Source: Kitasatospora phosalacinea (GTDB lineage Bacteria > Actinomycetota > Actinomycetes > Streptomycetales > Streptomycetaceae). From it: 64,000 nt of DNA. The stretch is taken from positions 12,463-76,462 of the forward strand of contig NZ_JNWZ01000032.1 of the NCBI RefSeq assembly GCF_000716545.1, written 5' to 3'. This document shows, one piece after another, positions 26,239-34,218 of this stretch. The position numbers and the translations under genes were made by a program. The first letter of the stretch is position 1. Each line of letters starts with the position of its first letter. A model generated the notes under the pieces. The model made no database searches. It saw only the letters and a program-made list of their open reading frames with translations, and was not told where the DNA came from.

Positions 26239-26637
26239 GTGACGTACATGCTGCAGATGCACTTCAGCCAGGCCGACACCCGCGTCCCGCCGATCCCCAC
26301 CTGGAGCCCCGAGGCCACCGCCGTCCACGTCGCGCACATGCGCCGGGCGGTGGCCGACCTGACCGCCACCGGCGAACTGGTCGAGGCCCGCGGCCTGGCC
26401 ATGCCCGACACCGCCCGCATCGTCCGCTCCACTGACGGGGCCCCCGGCGTCACCGGCGGCCCGTTCCCGGACGGCAAGGAGTTCCTGTTCGGCTGGTGGC
26501 TGGTCGACTGCGCGGACGAGGCGCGGGCGGTCGAGATCGCCGCGCGGCTCTCCGCCACGCCCGGGCACGACGGGAAGCCGATGAACATGCCGATCGAGAT
26601 CCGGGAGCTGATGTCGGAGCCCCCGGCGGCGCGGTGA
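26239..26637 (+). CDS. YCII-related (DGPF domain) protein
   Basis: A 132-residue soluble protein. It begins with VTYMLQMHF, and the core TGGPFPDGKEFLFGWWLVD matches the DGPF/YCII fold, a ferredoxin-like dimer often encoded beside ECF sigma factors. Here no such sigma factor is next to it. The GTG at 26239 follows GCGAGGAG by seven bases. The role is unknown. In the wider family it has been proposed to act as a small enzyme or a sigma-associated sensor. Confidence 0.75.
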   Translation: MTYMLQMHFSQADTRVPPIPTWSPEATAVHVAHMRRAVADLTATGELVEARGLAMPDTARIVRSTDGAPGVTGGPFPDGKEFLFGWWLVDCADEARAVEIAARLSATPGHDGKPMNMPIEIRELMSEPPAAR

Positions 26638-26737
26638 CGCGGGGCGGTGCGGCGGGGCGGTGACGGCGCGTCGCCGGTGACGGAGCACCGGCCTGCGCCC
26701 CCCGCGCGAATTGCCGGGTCCGCCCGGGCGGCGGACC

Positions 26738-26980
26738 ATGGTGATCATGATTCACCAGATGCGCGCCGAGACCGACCCGACCGGCGCCACGGACTCCGTG
26801 GTCAGCTGGCACATCGTCCGCGGTGCGAACCTCATCGCGCTGTGCGGCCGGGAGCTGTCCGCCGCCGCGCCCCTCCAGGACGCCACGCGCTGGACGGTCG
26901 ACCCCGACCACAACTGCCACACCTGCGGGGCGCTCTTCCTGCGCGAGACCCCGTACCTGCCGGACGAGCACACCGGCTGA
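26738..26980 (+). CDS. Small hypothetical protein with CxxC motif
   Basis: An 80-residue protein with no signal peptide. Three cysteines in ALCGRELSA and CHTCGALFL, with the neighbouring histidine, could bind zinc. Similar short proteins with the stretch HTCGALFLRE occur across streptomycetes, but I know of no assigned function. The ATG at 26738 is taken; the ATG at 26747 is equally possible, since neither has a strong ribosome-binding site. Confidence 0.6.
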   Translation: MVIMIHQMRAETDPTGATDSVVSWHIVRGANLIALCGRELSAAAPLQDATRWTVDPDHNCHTCGALFLRETPYLPDEHTG

Positions 26981-27038
26981 GGGCCGCTGCGGCGTACTCT
27001 GGCGGGTGTCCCGACCCGTTCCGCCGGAGGTGTTCCCC

Positions 27039-27662
27039 GTGGTCATCGACTCCGCCACCGACGGCCGGGTCCAGCGCGGCAACGAGACCCGGCGGGCGGT
27101 GCTCGGCCGGGCCGTGCAGGTCGCCTCGGTCGAGGGGCTGGGCGCGCTGTCGATCGGGCGGCTGGCGACGGACCTGGGGCTGAGCAAGAGCGGCGTGTTC
27201 GCGGGCTTCGGTTCGAAGGAGGAACTGCAGTTGGCGACCGTCCGGGCGGCCCGGCGGATCTTCTACGACCGGGTGGTGACCCCGGCGCTGGAGCGCCCCG
27301 AGGGGGCGGCCCGGCTGCTGGCGCTGTGCGAGTACTGGTTCGACTACTCGCGGGGCCGGGTCTTCGAGGGCGGCTGCTTCTTCTACTCGGTGACGGCCGA
27401 GTTCGACGCCCAGCCCGGCCCGGTGCGGGACGCGCTGGCGCAGTCGGCGCTGGAGTGGGAGGCCCTGGTGGTCGACCTGGCCCGGGCGGCCGGGGCGGCC
27501 GGCGAGCTGCCGGCTGGCACCGACCCGGAGGAGCTGGCCATGCTGCTGACCAGCCTGATGGACGGCGCCAACAGCCTCGCGGTGCTGCACGACGACCCGT
27601 CCCGCTACGACCGGACGATGCGGGTGGTCCGTCGGCTGCTCGGTTTCCCCCCGCCGGCCTGA
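27039..27662 (+). CDS. TetR-family transcription regulator
   Basis: A 207-residue repressor. The N-terminal helix-turn-helix is LSIGRLATDLGLSKSGVFAG followed by SKEELQLATVRAA. The C-terminal ligand domain contains RVFEGGCFFYSVTAEFDAQPG, a run found in a subset of AcrR-like regulators. The GTG at 27039 follows GGAGG by eight bases. The gene lies 89 bases upstream of an alpha/beta hydrolase on the same strand. The hydrolase promoter carries a perfect inverted repeat, so the hydrolase is the likely target. Confidence 0.85.
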   Translation: MVIDSATDGRVQRGNETRRAVLGRAVQVASVEGLGALSIGRLATDLGLSKSGVFAGFGSKEELQLATVRAARRIFYDRVVTPALERPEGAARLLALCEYWFDYSRGRVFEGGCFFYSVTAEFDAQPGPVRDALAQSALEWEALVVDLARAAGAAGELPAGTDPEELAMLLTSLMDGANSLAVLHDDPSRYDRTMRVVRRLLGFPPPA

Positions 27663-27722
27663 CCGGGCGCCGCCCGCACCCTGGGTCCGTGCCCGTCGGC
27701 GTCTTCTCCTCGCCCTAAAATT

Positions 27723-27744
27723 GCACGAACGGTCGTGCTAATAT
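27723..27744. promoter_or_regulatory. Probable TetR operator and -10 element of the hydrolase gene
   Basis: GCACGAACGGTCGTGC (27723-27738) is an inverted repeat with six-base arms and a four-base centre. It directly abuts TAATAT (27739-27744), an unusually AT-rich -10-like element eight bases before the ATG at 27752. A repressor bound here would block the promoter. The short gap between -10 and ATG implies a leaderless message. Confidence 0.6.
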
Positions 27745-27751
27745 CTCGCCC

Positions 27752-28672
27752 ATGGCAGCTACCGCTCTCGTGCGCACCGCGCTGAACGCCACCTCCCGCG
27801 TCGCCACCGCCCCGCCGGGGCGGGTGGCCTTCGAGCTCTTCCGGCACCCGGTGCGCCGCAGCCGGGTCCGTCCCGCCGAACGCGAAGTGCACGACCGCGC
27901 GACCACCGGGGAGCTGGTGGTGAACGGCAAGCGGGTGCGGGTCTACCGGTGGGGCGACGGCGCGCGGCCGGTGCTGCTGGTGCACGGCTGGCGGTCCCGG
28001 GCATCCCGGTTCGTCCCGTACGTGCAGGGGCTGCTGGACCTCGGGATGAGCCCGGTGGCCTTCGACGCGCCCGCCCACGGCGACTCCGGGGGCCGGAGCG
28101 TCACGATCCTGGAGTACCGCGAGCTGATCGGCCGGCTCTCCGAGCGGCACGGCCCGTTCGAGGCCGCCGTCGCGCACTCCTTCGGGGCCTGCTGCACGCT
28201 CCTCGCGATGGCCGAGGGGGTGCCGGTGGGGCGGCTGGTCTCGGTCGCGGGGCTCGCCGAATTCGGTTACCTGGTCGAGGCGTTCACGGCCGTCACGGGC
28301 CTGAACGAGCGCCTGGAACGGGACTTGGTGCGCCGGATCGAGCAGCGCCTGCTGCCGGGCGCCGGGGACATCTGGCGGCGCTTCGACGCCACCCACCGCC
28401 CGGAGCTGGTCACCGCGCCGATCCTGGCGGTGCACGACGAGGACGACGACGTCGTCCCGTACCGCCAGTCGCAGCTGCTGCGCGCGGCGTACGGCGAGGA
28501 GCAGCTGCGGCTGATCACCACCCGGGGGCTCGGCCACCGCCGGGTGCTGTCCGAGCCGACGGTGGTCGACAACGTGCTGGCCTTCCTGTCCGAGCCGCTG
28601 CCGGTCCCGGCGCCGGTCGCGACCCCGCTGCCCGTGCCGGCCCCGACCGCCCCCGCGGCCCCGGCGGCCTGA
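27752..28672 (+). CDS. Alpha/beta hydrolase
   Basis: A 306-residue hydrolase. The oxyanion region is LLVHGWRSRASRF, the nucleophile serine is in VAHSFGACC (a variant of the GxSxG elbow with Ala-His before the Ser), the acid is in VHDEDDDVVPYRQ, and the base is in GLGHRRVL. The C terminus ends in a Pro-Ala tail of about 30 residues. The ATG lies right after a -10 element that is overlapped by a TetR-type operator. It may detoxify an ester that also induces the neighbouring regulator, but no substrate can be named. Confidence 0.82.
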   Translation: MAATALVRTALNATSRVATAPPGRVAFELFRHPVRRSRVRPAEREVHDRATTGELVVNGKRVRVYRWGDGARPVLLVHGWRSRASRFVPYVQGLLDLGMSPVAFDAPAHGDSGGRSVTILEYRELIGRLSERHGPFEAAVAHSFGACCTLLAMAEGVPVGRLVSVAGLAEFGYLVEAFTAVTGLNERLERDLVRRIEQRLLPGAGDIWRRFDATHRPELVTAPILAVHDEDDDVVPYRQSQLLRAAYGEEQLRLITTRGLGHRRVLSEPTVVDNVLAFLSEPLPVPAPVATPLPVPAPTAPAAPAA

Positions 28673-28688
28673 CGGCGCGGCGGGAACG

Positions 28689-28734
28689 CCGGACGGCCGG
28701 CCCCGCGCGACGTGGCGCGGGACCGGCCGTCCGG
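28689..28734. terminator. Terminator shared by convergent genes
   Basis: A 20-base-pair inverted repeat with one mismatch (arms 28689-28708 and 28715-28734) and a six-base loop. It sits between the alpha/beta hydrolase stop and the DUF5302 stop. Confidence 0.72.
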
Positions 28735-28753
28735 GGTGGGGCCGGGCGGGTGC

Positions 28754-28990
28754 TCAGCCGCCGCTCTTGCGGCGGAAGGTGCGCTTGCCGCCGGCCGCGC
28801 CGTGGGTGCCGTGGATCTTCGAGTCGCTGCCGGGGCCGCCGTTCGAGTTCCGGTTCCCGCCGCCCTTGCGCTGCAGCGCGGCCAGGAACTTGGCCTTCTG
28901 GTCGTCCGGGGCGGCGGCCTCGGTGCCGGCGTCGGCGTCGGTGGTGGCGTCCGGCGCGGGCTCGGCGTTCGGGGCGGTGTCGCTGCTCAT
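28754..28990 (-). CDS. DUF5302 family small protein
   Basis: A 78-residue protein with an acidic Ala-Asp-rich first half, then DDQKAKFLAALQRKGGGNRN and a basic C terminus ending KRTFRRKSGG. This matches the DUF5302 family of streptomycetes, whose function is unknown. The charge split suggests a nucleic-acid-associated or disordered protein. The ATG at 28990 has GGAGG six bases upstream. Confidence 0.75.
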   Translation of the reverse strand: MSSDTAPNAEPAPDATTDADAGTEAAAPDDQKAKFLAALQRKGGGNRNSNGGPGSDSKIHGTHGAAGGKRTFRRKSGG

Positions 28991-29174
28991 TGGGGACCTC
29001 CTGGACGGGAAGCTGGTGTGCTGGAGCACACCCTCCCATGTCGACCGGGTGTGGTGTCAGCCGATATCGCCGTCAGCGGACCCCGGCGCGCCGCGACCGG
29101 CCGCCTCCCGGGCGCTGATCGGCTGCCGCCCGACCGTCGCCCGAACGGCGCCCGGCCGTGCGGTGCGGGGCCGG

Positions 29175-29306
29175 TCAGCCCTGCTGGGCCGTGCCGTGCG
29201 GGTGCTGCCGGTCGTCGCGGTACTGCAGGCCGCCCATCATGAACAGCAGGGTGAGGATCGGGAAGCCGATCGAGGCGATCACCAGTACGAAGAACTGCCA
29301 GACCAT
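29175..29306 (-). CDS. 43-residue single-span membrane microprotein
   Basis: MVWQFFVLVIASIGFPILTL begins an uninterrupted hydrophobic helix, followed by LLFMMGG and a charged histidine-rich tail (LQYRDDRQHPHGTAQQG). The ATG at 29306 has AGGAG six bases before it. A CATAAT -10 element (29386-29391) lies upstream within an inverted repeat. It is too short for most gene callers. The function is unknown. Single-span microproteins often modulate larger membrane complexes, but there is no direct clue to a partner. Confidence 0.65.
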   Translation of the reverse strand: MVWQFFVLVIASIGFPILTLLFMMGGLQYRDDRQHPHGTAQQG

Positions 29307-29379
29307 GGGGCGCTCCTGTCGCGGACGTCGGGCGTGGGAGGGGGAGCTCGGGGAAGGGGTGTAGTCGATTGCCAGACTT

Positions 29380-29410
29380 TGACCCATTATGTCCGATTGT
29401 CGATGGGTCA
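29380..29410. promoter_or_regulatory. Inverted repeat around the microprotein -10 element
   Basis: TGACCCAT (29380-29387) and ATGGGTCA (29403-29410) are perfect eight-base arms separated by 15 bases. The left arm overlaps the minus-strand CATAAT element. It may be an operator for the microprotein gene or for the divergent phosphatase-like gene. Confidence 0.45.
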
Positions 29411-29474
29411 CCCCAGCGAGGGAACGCGGTCGTCCCTCTGTTCGGGGCCGGGCGGCGGCCGCAGACTGGTGGGC

Positions 29475-30296
29475 ATGCGGGTAGAGCTGGCAGTGGACGC
29501 GCGCCGCCCCGACCGGGCCAATGAGGACTTCGTGGTCGCCACCCCGGAGGCGCTCGTCCTCCTGGACGGCTCCAGCGCACCGGACTCCCTGCGGTCCGGC
29601 TGCACCCACGGCATCGCCTGGTACGTGCGCCGCCTCGGCGTCCACCTGCTGACCAGGCTCACCGACCGGCTCGACCGCCCGATCGCCGACTGCCTGGCCG
29701 ACGCGATAGCCGAGACCGCCGCGCTGCACGGCGGCGCCTGCGACCTGGCGAACCCGGCCACGCCCGCCGCCATGGTGGTCGCCGCCCGGCTGCGCGAGGA
29801 CGCCCTGGAGTACCTGGTGCTCGGCGACTCCCTGCTGGTGCTGCACCTCAAGGACGGCCCGCCCCGGGTGATCGGTGACAACCAGCGCTTCCCCGGCGGC
29901 GAGGTGCTGCGCCGGCAGATCTGGTCGACCGTCCCGGGCAGCGCCGAGCGCGCCGCGCTCCACCTGCGGTACGCGGTCGCCGTCCGGGCCGCCCGCAACA
30001 CCGGCCACGGCCCGTGGATCGCCGCCGCCACCCCGCACGCCGCCGCGCACGCCGAGACCGGCGCCGTCGCCCGGGCCGACCTGCACGGCGTGGCCGCCCT
30101 CTCCGACGGCGCCGCCCGCTACACCGACCGCCTGGAGCTGGGCAGTTGGGCCGACGCCGTCCGGCTGCTCGCGGAGGCGGGCCCGGCCGAGCTGATCGCC
30201 CAGGTCCGGGCTGCGGAGCGCACCGACGCCGCCTGCCGGCGCTGGCCCCGCGGCAAGGCGCACGACGACGCGGCCGCGCTCTACGCCCGTCTCTGA
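29475..30296 (+). CDS. PP2C-like protein phosphatase domain protein
   Basis: A 273-residue cytosolic protein with the spaced acidic motifs of PP2C phosphatases: VDARRPDRANEDFVVATPE, LVLLDGSSAPD, GDSLLVLHLKDG, AALSDGAARYTD and the C-terminal KAHDDAAALYARL. These aspartates would hold the metal pair. The domain is shorter than that of SpoIIE-type enzymes and has no sensor module. The ATG at 29475 has only a weak ribosome-binding site and a CAGACT element seven bases before it, so it may be leaderless. The substrate is unknown. Confidence 0.75.
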   Translation: MRVELAVDARRPDRANEDFVVATPEALVLLDGSSAPDSLRSGCTHGIAWYVRRLGVHLLTRLTDRLDRPIADCLADAIAETAALHGGACDLANPATPAAMVVAARLREDALEYLVLGDSLLVLHLKDGPPRVIGDNQRFPGGEVLRRQIWSTVPGSAERAALHLRYAVAVRAARNTGHGPWIAAATPHAAAHAETGAVARADLHGVAALSDGAARYTDRLELGSWADAVRLLAEAGPAELIAQVRAAERTDAACRRWPRGKAHDDAAALYARL

Positions 30297-30316
30297 CGAC
30301 CCGTCGGCCCGGCTCC

Positions 30317-30874
30317 TCAGCCCCGGCCGTCCGCCACGAACACCGCCCGCCGCGCCGTCCCGTCCGGAGCGGTGTACCCGGCCACCACCTCGCCCGGTGC
30401 GGGCTCCCCGGCGGGGTCGACGGGCACCAGCACCCGGCGCAGCACCGGTTCGGCCCCGCCCGCCACCGGCGCCACCGCCACGCCGTCGTCGGCCGTGTCG
30501 CTCTCGGACTGCCGCTGCGGCACCGCCTCCCCGCGCAGCAGCCGCGCCAACTGCTCGCGCACCACCGGGTCCTGGGCGCCGTCGTAGAACCAGCGCGTCC
30601 CCAGCACCCCGTGCTCGGCCGTCCCGATCAGCGCCCCTTCCGGCGCTCCCTCCAGCGGCGCGCCCCGGTAGGCCATCGGCACCAGGTAGGCGTCCCGGTC
30701 GTCCGTCACCACCAGCAGCTCGATGCCCACCTCGCCCTCCGGGTCGTCCAGCCGGAACCCGCCCGCCCGGGCCAACTCCCCGCCGCCGGGCCGGAACCAG
30801 CCCTGTTCCGGCAGCCATTTCGCCAGCAGCTCCAGCTTGCCCGGTTCGATCGTGGTGTGGTGGATCGTCGCCAT
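30317..30874 (-). CDS. Maltokinase N-terminal-cap-like domain protein
   Basis: A 185-residue protein that starts MATIHHTTIEPGKLELLAKW and continues with GFRLDDPEGEVGIELLVVTD, a capped fold known from the N terminus of actinobacterial maltokinases. The domain also occurs alone. The kinase part is absent here, so catalysis of maltose-1-phosphate formation is not expected. It may bind sugars or regulate trehalose metabolism, but that is inference. The gene is divergent from the next one, and their -10 elements lie 14 bases apart. Confidence 0.7.
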   Translation of the reverse strand: MATIHHTTIEPGKLELLAKWLPEQGWFRPGGGELARAGGFRLDDPEGEVGIELLVVTDDRDAYLVPMAYRGAPLEGAPEGALIGTAEHGVLGTRWFYDGAQDPVVREQLARLLRGEAVPQRQSESDTADDGVAVAPVAGGAEPVLRRVLVPVDPAGEPAPGEVVAGYTAPDGTARRAVFVADGRG

Positions 30875-30910
30875 TGCCGCTCTCCCGGTCCGTCGGTTCG
30901 CAATGCCCCC

Positions 30911-30936
30911 AGCCTACGAACCCGGGCCGGTAGCGT
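30911..30936. promoter_or_regulatory. Back-to-back divergent -10 elements
   Basis: TAGGCT on the minus strand (30911-30916) and TAGCGT on the plus strand (30931-30936) would drive the maltokinase-cap gene and the hypothetical gene at 30970. With only 14 bases between them, the two promoters cannot easily be occupied at once. Confidence 0.5.
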
Positions 30937-30969
30937 GGTGCGCGGAACGGGAACGCGGGGAGGACGGTC

Positions 30970-31848
30970 GTGGGCATCAGGCGGGTCGGCGAGGAGGCCG
31001 GACGGCGGGCCGGGGCGGCGCTCGGGTCGGTGTCGGGCGCCGTGACGGGGGCGGTCTCGGGCGCGGTGGCCTCGGCCCGGGCCAAGGCCGGGTCGGACTG
31101 GGCGCGGCGGGCACTGGAGACCCACCCGAAGCCGGAGGTGCCGCCGACGGAGGACTGGGAGGTCTCGCTCGCGGGGCTGGTCGGCCGGCTGCCGCACGTC
31201 CCGGGCCCGGCGGTGCGGCTGCTGCACCTGCTGGACGGGCTCGGCCAGGTCGCGGTCGGGCCCGACGAGGTCGGCTTCGACGGGGAGTCCGTCGCCTGGG
31301 ACAAGGTGCTGGAGATCCGCTGCCACAGCACCGTCGACCTGCTGCCGGACGTGGTGGTCGAGCGCGAGGTGGACCGGATCCGCGAGTTCCTGCCGCCCGT
31401 CCCCGGCCGCAAGTGGCTGGTCACCAAGGCCGCCGAGGCGCTGCTCACCGTCGCCCTGGCCGCGACCGCCGCCGCCGAGCGGCAGGAGCGCTCGCTGCCC
31501 TGCGAGATCGTCGCGAAGAACCTGATCGGCCGTCCGAAGAACCTGGCCGGCGGCCTGTTCGCGGCCTCCGCGCTCACCCTGGTCCCGGAGGCGGGTGACG
31601 CGCTCCTCGCCGTCGCCCGGGAACGCGGCATCCCGGTCACCGTCGTCGACGACCCGATGACCGGCCTGCACGCCGAACGCGCCGCCCAACTCCGCGGCGC
31701 CACCGACCGGCTCACCGAGGCGCTGCGCCGCCTGCGGGCCGCCGACCCCGGCCCCGGGGCCGAGTCCGGGTCGGACAAGGCCGCAGCGGGCGCCGCCGTG
31801 CTCGCCGAACTCGACCTGCCGCCCGGCCCGGAGCCGCTGCGGGGCTGA
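30970..31848 (+). CDS. Hypothetical protein with glycine-alanine N-terminal segment
   Basis: I do not recognise this family. The N-terminal 45 residues are an Ala-Gly-Val-rich amphipathic run (GAALGSVSGAVTGAVSGAVA) that could associate with membranes. The rest is a mixed alpha/beta protein with a moderately hydrophobic helix (EALLTVALAATAAAERQERS), several short basic motifs (VPGRKWLV, IGRPKNLAGG) and an acidic, Pro-Ala-rich C terminus. The GTG at 30970 follows GGGGAGGA. It stands alone. Confidence 0.6.
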   Translation: MGIRRVGEEAGRRAGAALGSVSGAVTGAVSGAVASARAKAGSDWARRALETHPKPEVPPTEDWEVSLAGLVGRLPHVPGPAVRLLHLLDGLGQVAVGPDEVGFDGESVAWDKVLEIRCHSTVDLLPDVVVEREVDRIREFLPPVPGRKWLVTKAAEALLTVALAATAAAERQERSLPCEIVAKNLIGRPKNLAGGLFAASALTLVPEAGDALLAVARERGIPVTVVDDPMTGLHAERAAQLRGATDRLTEALRRLRAADPGPGAESGSDKAAAGAAVLAELDLPPGPEPLRG

Positions 31849-31957
31849 CCGGGCCGGGCGTCGACCCGCCCGCGCCGTCCGCGGTCCGGCCGTCCTCGTG
31901 CCCGTCCGCCTCCTCCCGGGGGCGCCGTCCGAGTTGCCCCCGGCGGGGGCCACCGGT

Positions 31958-33133
31958 TCAGCGGGTCACGGAGAAGGGCAGTTCCACGGGCACGTCGCCC
32001 GTGCCGGCGAGGTCGGTGCCGACGACGGTCAGCCGGCCCTCGACGCTCACGAGGCCGCTGGGGCGGCGCCCGCCGGAGGCGGTGCCCTGCGGGACGTCCA
32101 GCGGTTCCCAGCCGTGCCGGGTCAGCTGGGCGCCGGTCGGCCGGTAGACGCCGTCGACGAGCGCGGTTCCGACGACGGCCACCCCGCCCGGGGTGCGGAC
32201 GAGGCCGTAGAGCCGTCCCGCGTCGATGCCGGTCTCCTGGTACGTCCAGCGGTGGCCGTCGTAGTGGGCGACGATCGGCTTGTCCTGGTGGGACGGGCCG
32301 ATCTCGGCGCCCGCCGCCCAGATGTCGTTCGGGCCCGCCGCGACCAGGCGGGTGAGCTCGCCGGAGCGGGAGTCCGGTTCCGGCGTGGCGGCCTCGGTCC
32401 AGGCGTGGCCGTCGTAGTGCAGCAGCAGCGGGCGCGTCCAGCCGTCCTCGGTGCCGACGTTGCCGGAGGCCCAGACGTCGGAGGGGCCGTTGGCGACCAC
32501 GGCGGAGAGCGTCCAGTAGTCGGTGCCGAGGTCGGGGGTCGGCACCTGCTGCCAGGACTCGCCGTCCCAGTGGTCGATCACGCCGTAGAAGGTCAGGTAG
32601 TCGTCCGGCTGGTAGTAGCCGACCGCCCACACGTCGTCCGGGCCGCCGGCCGCCGCGAACCCGTTCAGCCCGCCGCCCATGGCGTGGTCGGGCAGCGGTG
32701 CGTCCTGCACCTGCCAGTGCCCGGCGCGGTACCGGCCGGTCGCGACGCTGCCGCCCTGCCGGCTGCCGGTCACCCAGGTGCTGCCGGAGCCGTCCGGGAC
32801 GGCGGTCGACGCGCGCAGGCCCTCCGGGAGGGCGAACTCGCGCCAGGGGCCCTCGGAGCCGTCCCGGGTGAAGGCCACCGGCGACACGGTGGTCTCCCGG
32901 CCCTGCCCGCTCCGTCGGCTGCCGACCGCCAAGGTGGTGTGGCCGCCGATCTTGGCCGCGCTGCTGATGCCGGCGTTCCCGGCGGGGAAGGCGTCCGTCG
33001 TCCAGGCCCGGGCGTCCGGGGTGCGGACCGCCCGGACGCTCGGCGGTGCCACGGACCGGGCGTTCGCGGGGGTGGCCGCGGCCAGCAGGGCGGCGGCCAG
33101 CAGCAGGGTGGTCGTGGTGGTGCGGTGCTTCAT
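31958..33133 (-). CDS. Secreted beta-propeller-like protein
   Basis: A signal peptide (TTTTTLLLAAALLAAATPANA) precedes repeats of about 55 residues. Each repeat carries an Asp-Val-Trp-Ala element (DDVWAVGYYQ, SDVWASGNVG, NDIWAAGAEI) and a strand such as DHWDGESWQQVPTP or LHYDGHAWTEAATP. The pattern fits a propeller with five to seven blades. The ATG at 33133 has a GGAGGAGAG site. It lies downstream of a sigma factor and its membrane partner on the same strand and may be a target gene of that sigma factor. It could bind cell-wall sugars or proteins. Confidence 0.72.
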   Translation of the reverse strand: MKHRTTTTTLLLAAALLAAATPANARSVAPPSVRAVRTPDARAWTTDAFPAGNAGISSAAKIGGHTTLAVGSRRSGQGRETTVSPVAFTRDGSEGPWREFALPEGLRASTAVPDGSGSTWVTGSRQGGSVATGRYRAGHWQVQDAPLPDHAMGGGLNGFAAAGGPDDVWAVGYYQPDDYLTFYGVIDHWDGESWQQVPTPDLGTDYWTLSAVVANGPSDVWASGNVGTEDGWTRPLLLHYDGHAWTEAATPEPDSRSGELTRLVAAGPNDIWAAGAEIGPSHQDKPIVAHYDGHRWTYQETGIDAGRLYGLVRTPGGVAVVGTALVDGVYRPTGAQLTRHGWEPLDVPQGTASGGRRPSGLVSVEGRLTVVGTDLAGTGDVPVELPFSVTR

Positions 33134-33285
33134 CGGTCTCTCCTCCGTCGGGTCCCGCAGGGCGCGGGTCCGTTGAGACATGTGCATGACATGGAAGTGG
33201 TGCGGACCGTCGGCCGGGAACGGGTGCCGAGATCGGGGGCCGGCACCCGCTCCGGCTCGACCGCCCGGACGGCCGGTGCGGTGCC

Positions 33286-34176
33286 CTACTGCTCGTACGC
33301 GGTGGAGTGGACCTGGGCCGCCTCCACCGGGTGGAGGTCGCCCTCGTCGAGCAGCGCCACGACCCGGGGCTGCTCGGCGAAGGCGACGATCTGATCGACC
33401 GTCAGCGGTGACGAGGCCGGGCCGCCGGCCCCTCGCGAGTACGGGTTGACGCTCAGGTCCACGTCGCTGTTGCCGAGCCGGAAGCTCACGCTGGTCGAGG
33501 TCCGCCCGTCGCCGTCCAGCGCCGCCCAGGTGATGGCCGTGACGCTGTCGGTCAGCTGGATCCGCTTGCAGGTCGAGCTCTTCACCTGCACCTCCTGCCC
33601 GATCGGGCTGTTCGAGCAGGATCCGTCCGGCGCGCCCGAGTCGACGTGGGGGCGCACCGAGAACCGCAGCAGGAGGTCGCCCTGCGCGGTCTTCCCCAGG
33701 TAGTCGGAGACGTGGTCGCTGAGCAGGCTGACCTCGCCGATCTCCGCCGGCAGCAGGTCCTGCAGCACGGCGGCGCTCCGCTGCCGGAAGTCCTCGATCC
33801 GCAGCCGCTCCGCCTCCGGGACCGCCGGGGCGGACTGCGAGGGGTCGGGGGACGCGGTCGGGGCGACCGTCGTGGTGGGGAAGACCCGCGGACTCGCGCC
33901 CGCCCCCGCGGCCATCTGCAACGGCGCCGGCCCCGTGCCGCCGCTCCCGCTCGCGGGGGCGGGGAGGAAGGCCAACCCCGTCGCGGCCAGCGCCGCCGTG
34001 CACACCGCCGCCCCGCCGATCGCCAGCCGCGACCGCAGCCGCCGCCGGCGCCCCTCCCGCACCGCCCTGGCCGTCAGCCCGACCGGCTCGGCCAGGGCGT
34101 CGGTGATCCGGCTCATCTCGCCCCTGACGAAGAGCGCCCCGGACGTCTGCTCCTGGTCGTGCTCCTGCTCCTGCAC
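33286..34176 (-). CDS. Sigma-factor-associated membrane protein (CU044_5270-like)
   Basis: A 296-residue protein with a basic cytoplasmic region (SRITDALAEPVGLTARAVRE), one membrane helix (LAIGGAAVCTAALAATGLAFLP) and an outer domain of about 200 residues with cysteines in CSNSPIGQEV and STCKRIQ. In actinobacteria such proteins are encoded directly after SigE-family sigma factors and are candidates for their anti-sigma or sensor proteins. No zinc-binding HxxxCxxC motif of classical anti-sigma factors is visible. The sigma gene lies 42 bases upstream. Confidence 0.72.
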   Translation of the reverse strand: MQEQEHDQEQTSGALFVRGEMSRITDALAEPVGLTARAVREGRRRRLRSRLAIGGAAVCTAALAATGLAFLPAPASGSGGTGPAPLQMAAGAGASPRVFPTTTVAPTASPDPSQSAPAVPEAERLRIEDFRQRSAAVLQDLLPAEIGEVSLLSDHVSDYLGKTAQGDLLLRFSVRPHVDSGAPDGSCSNSPIGQEVQVKSSTCKRIQLTDSVTAITWAALDGDGRTSTSVSFRLGNSDVDLSVNPYSRGAGGPASSPLTVDQIVAFAEQPRVVALLDEGDLHPVEAAQVHSTAYEQ

Positions 34177-34218
34177 GTCAAAGCTCCTTCATTCTCGGTG
34201 TCTTGGTGCCCGGGTGTC

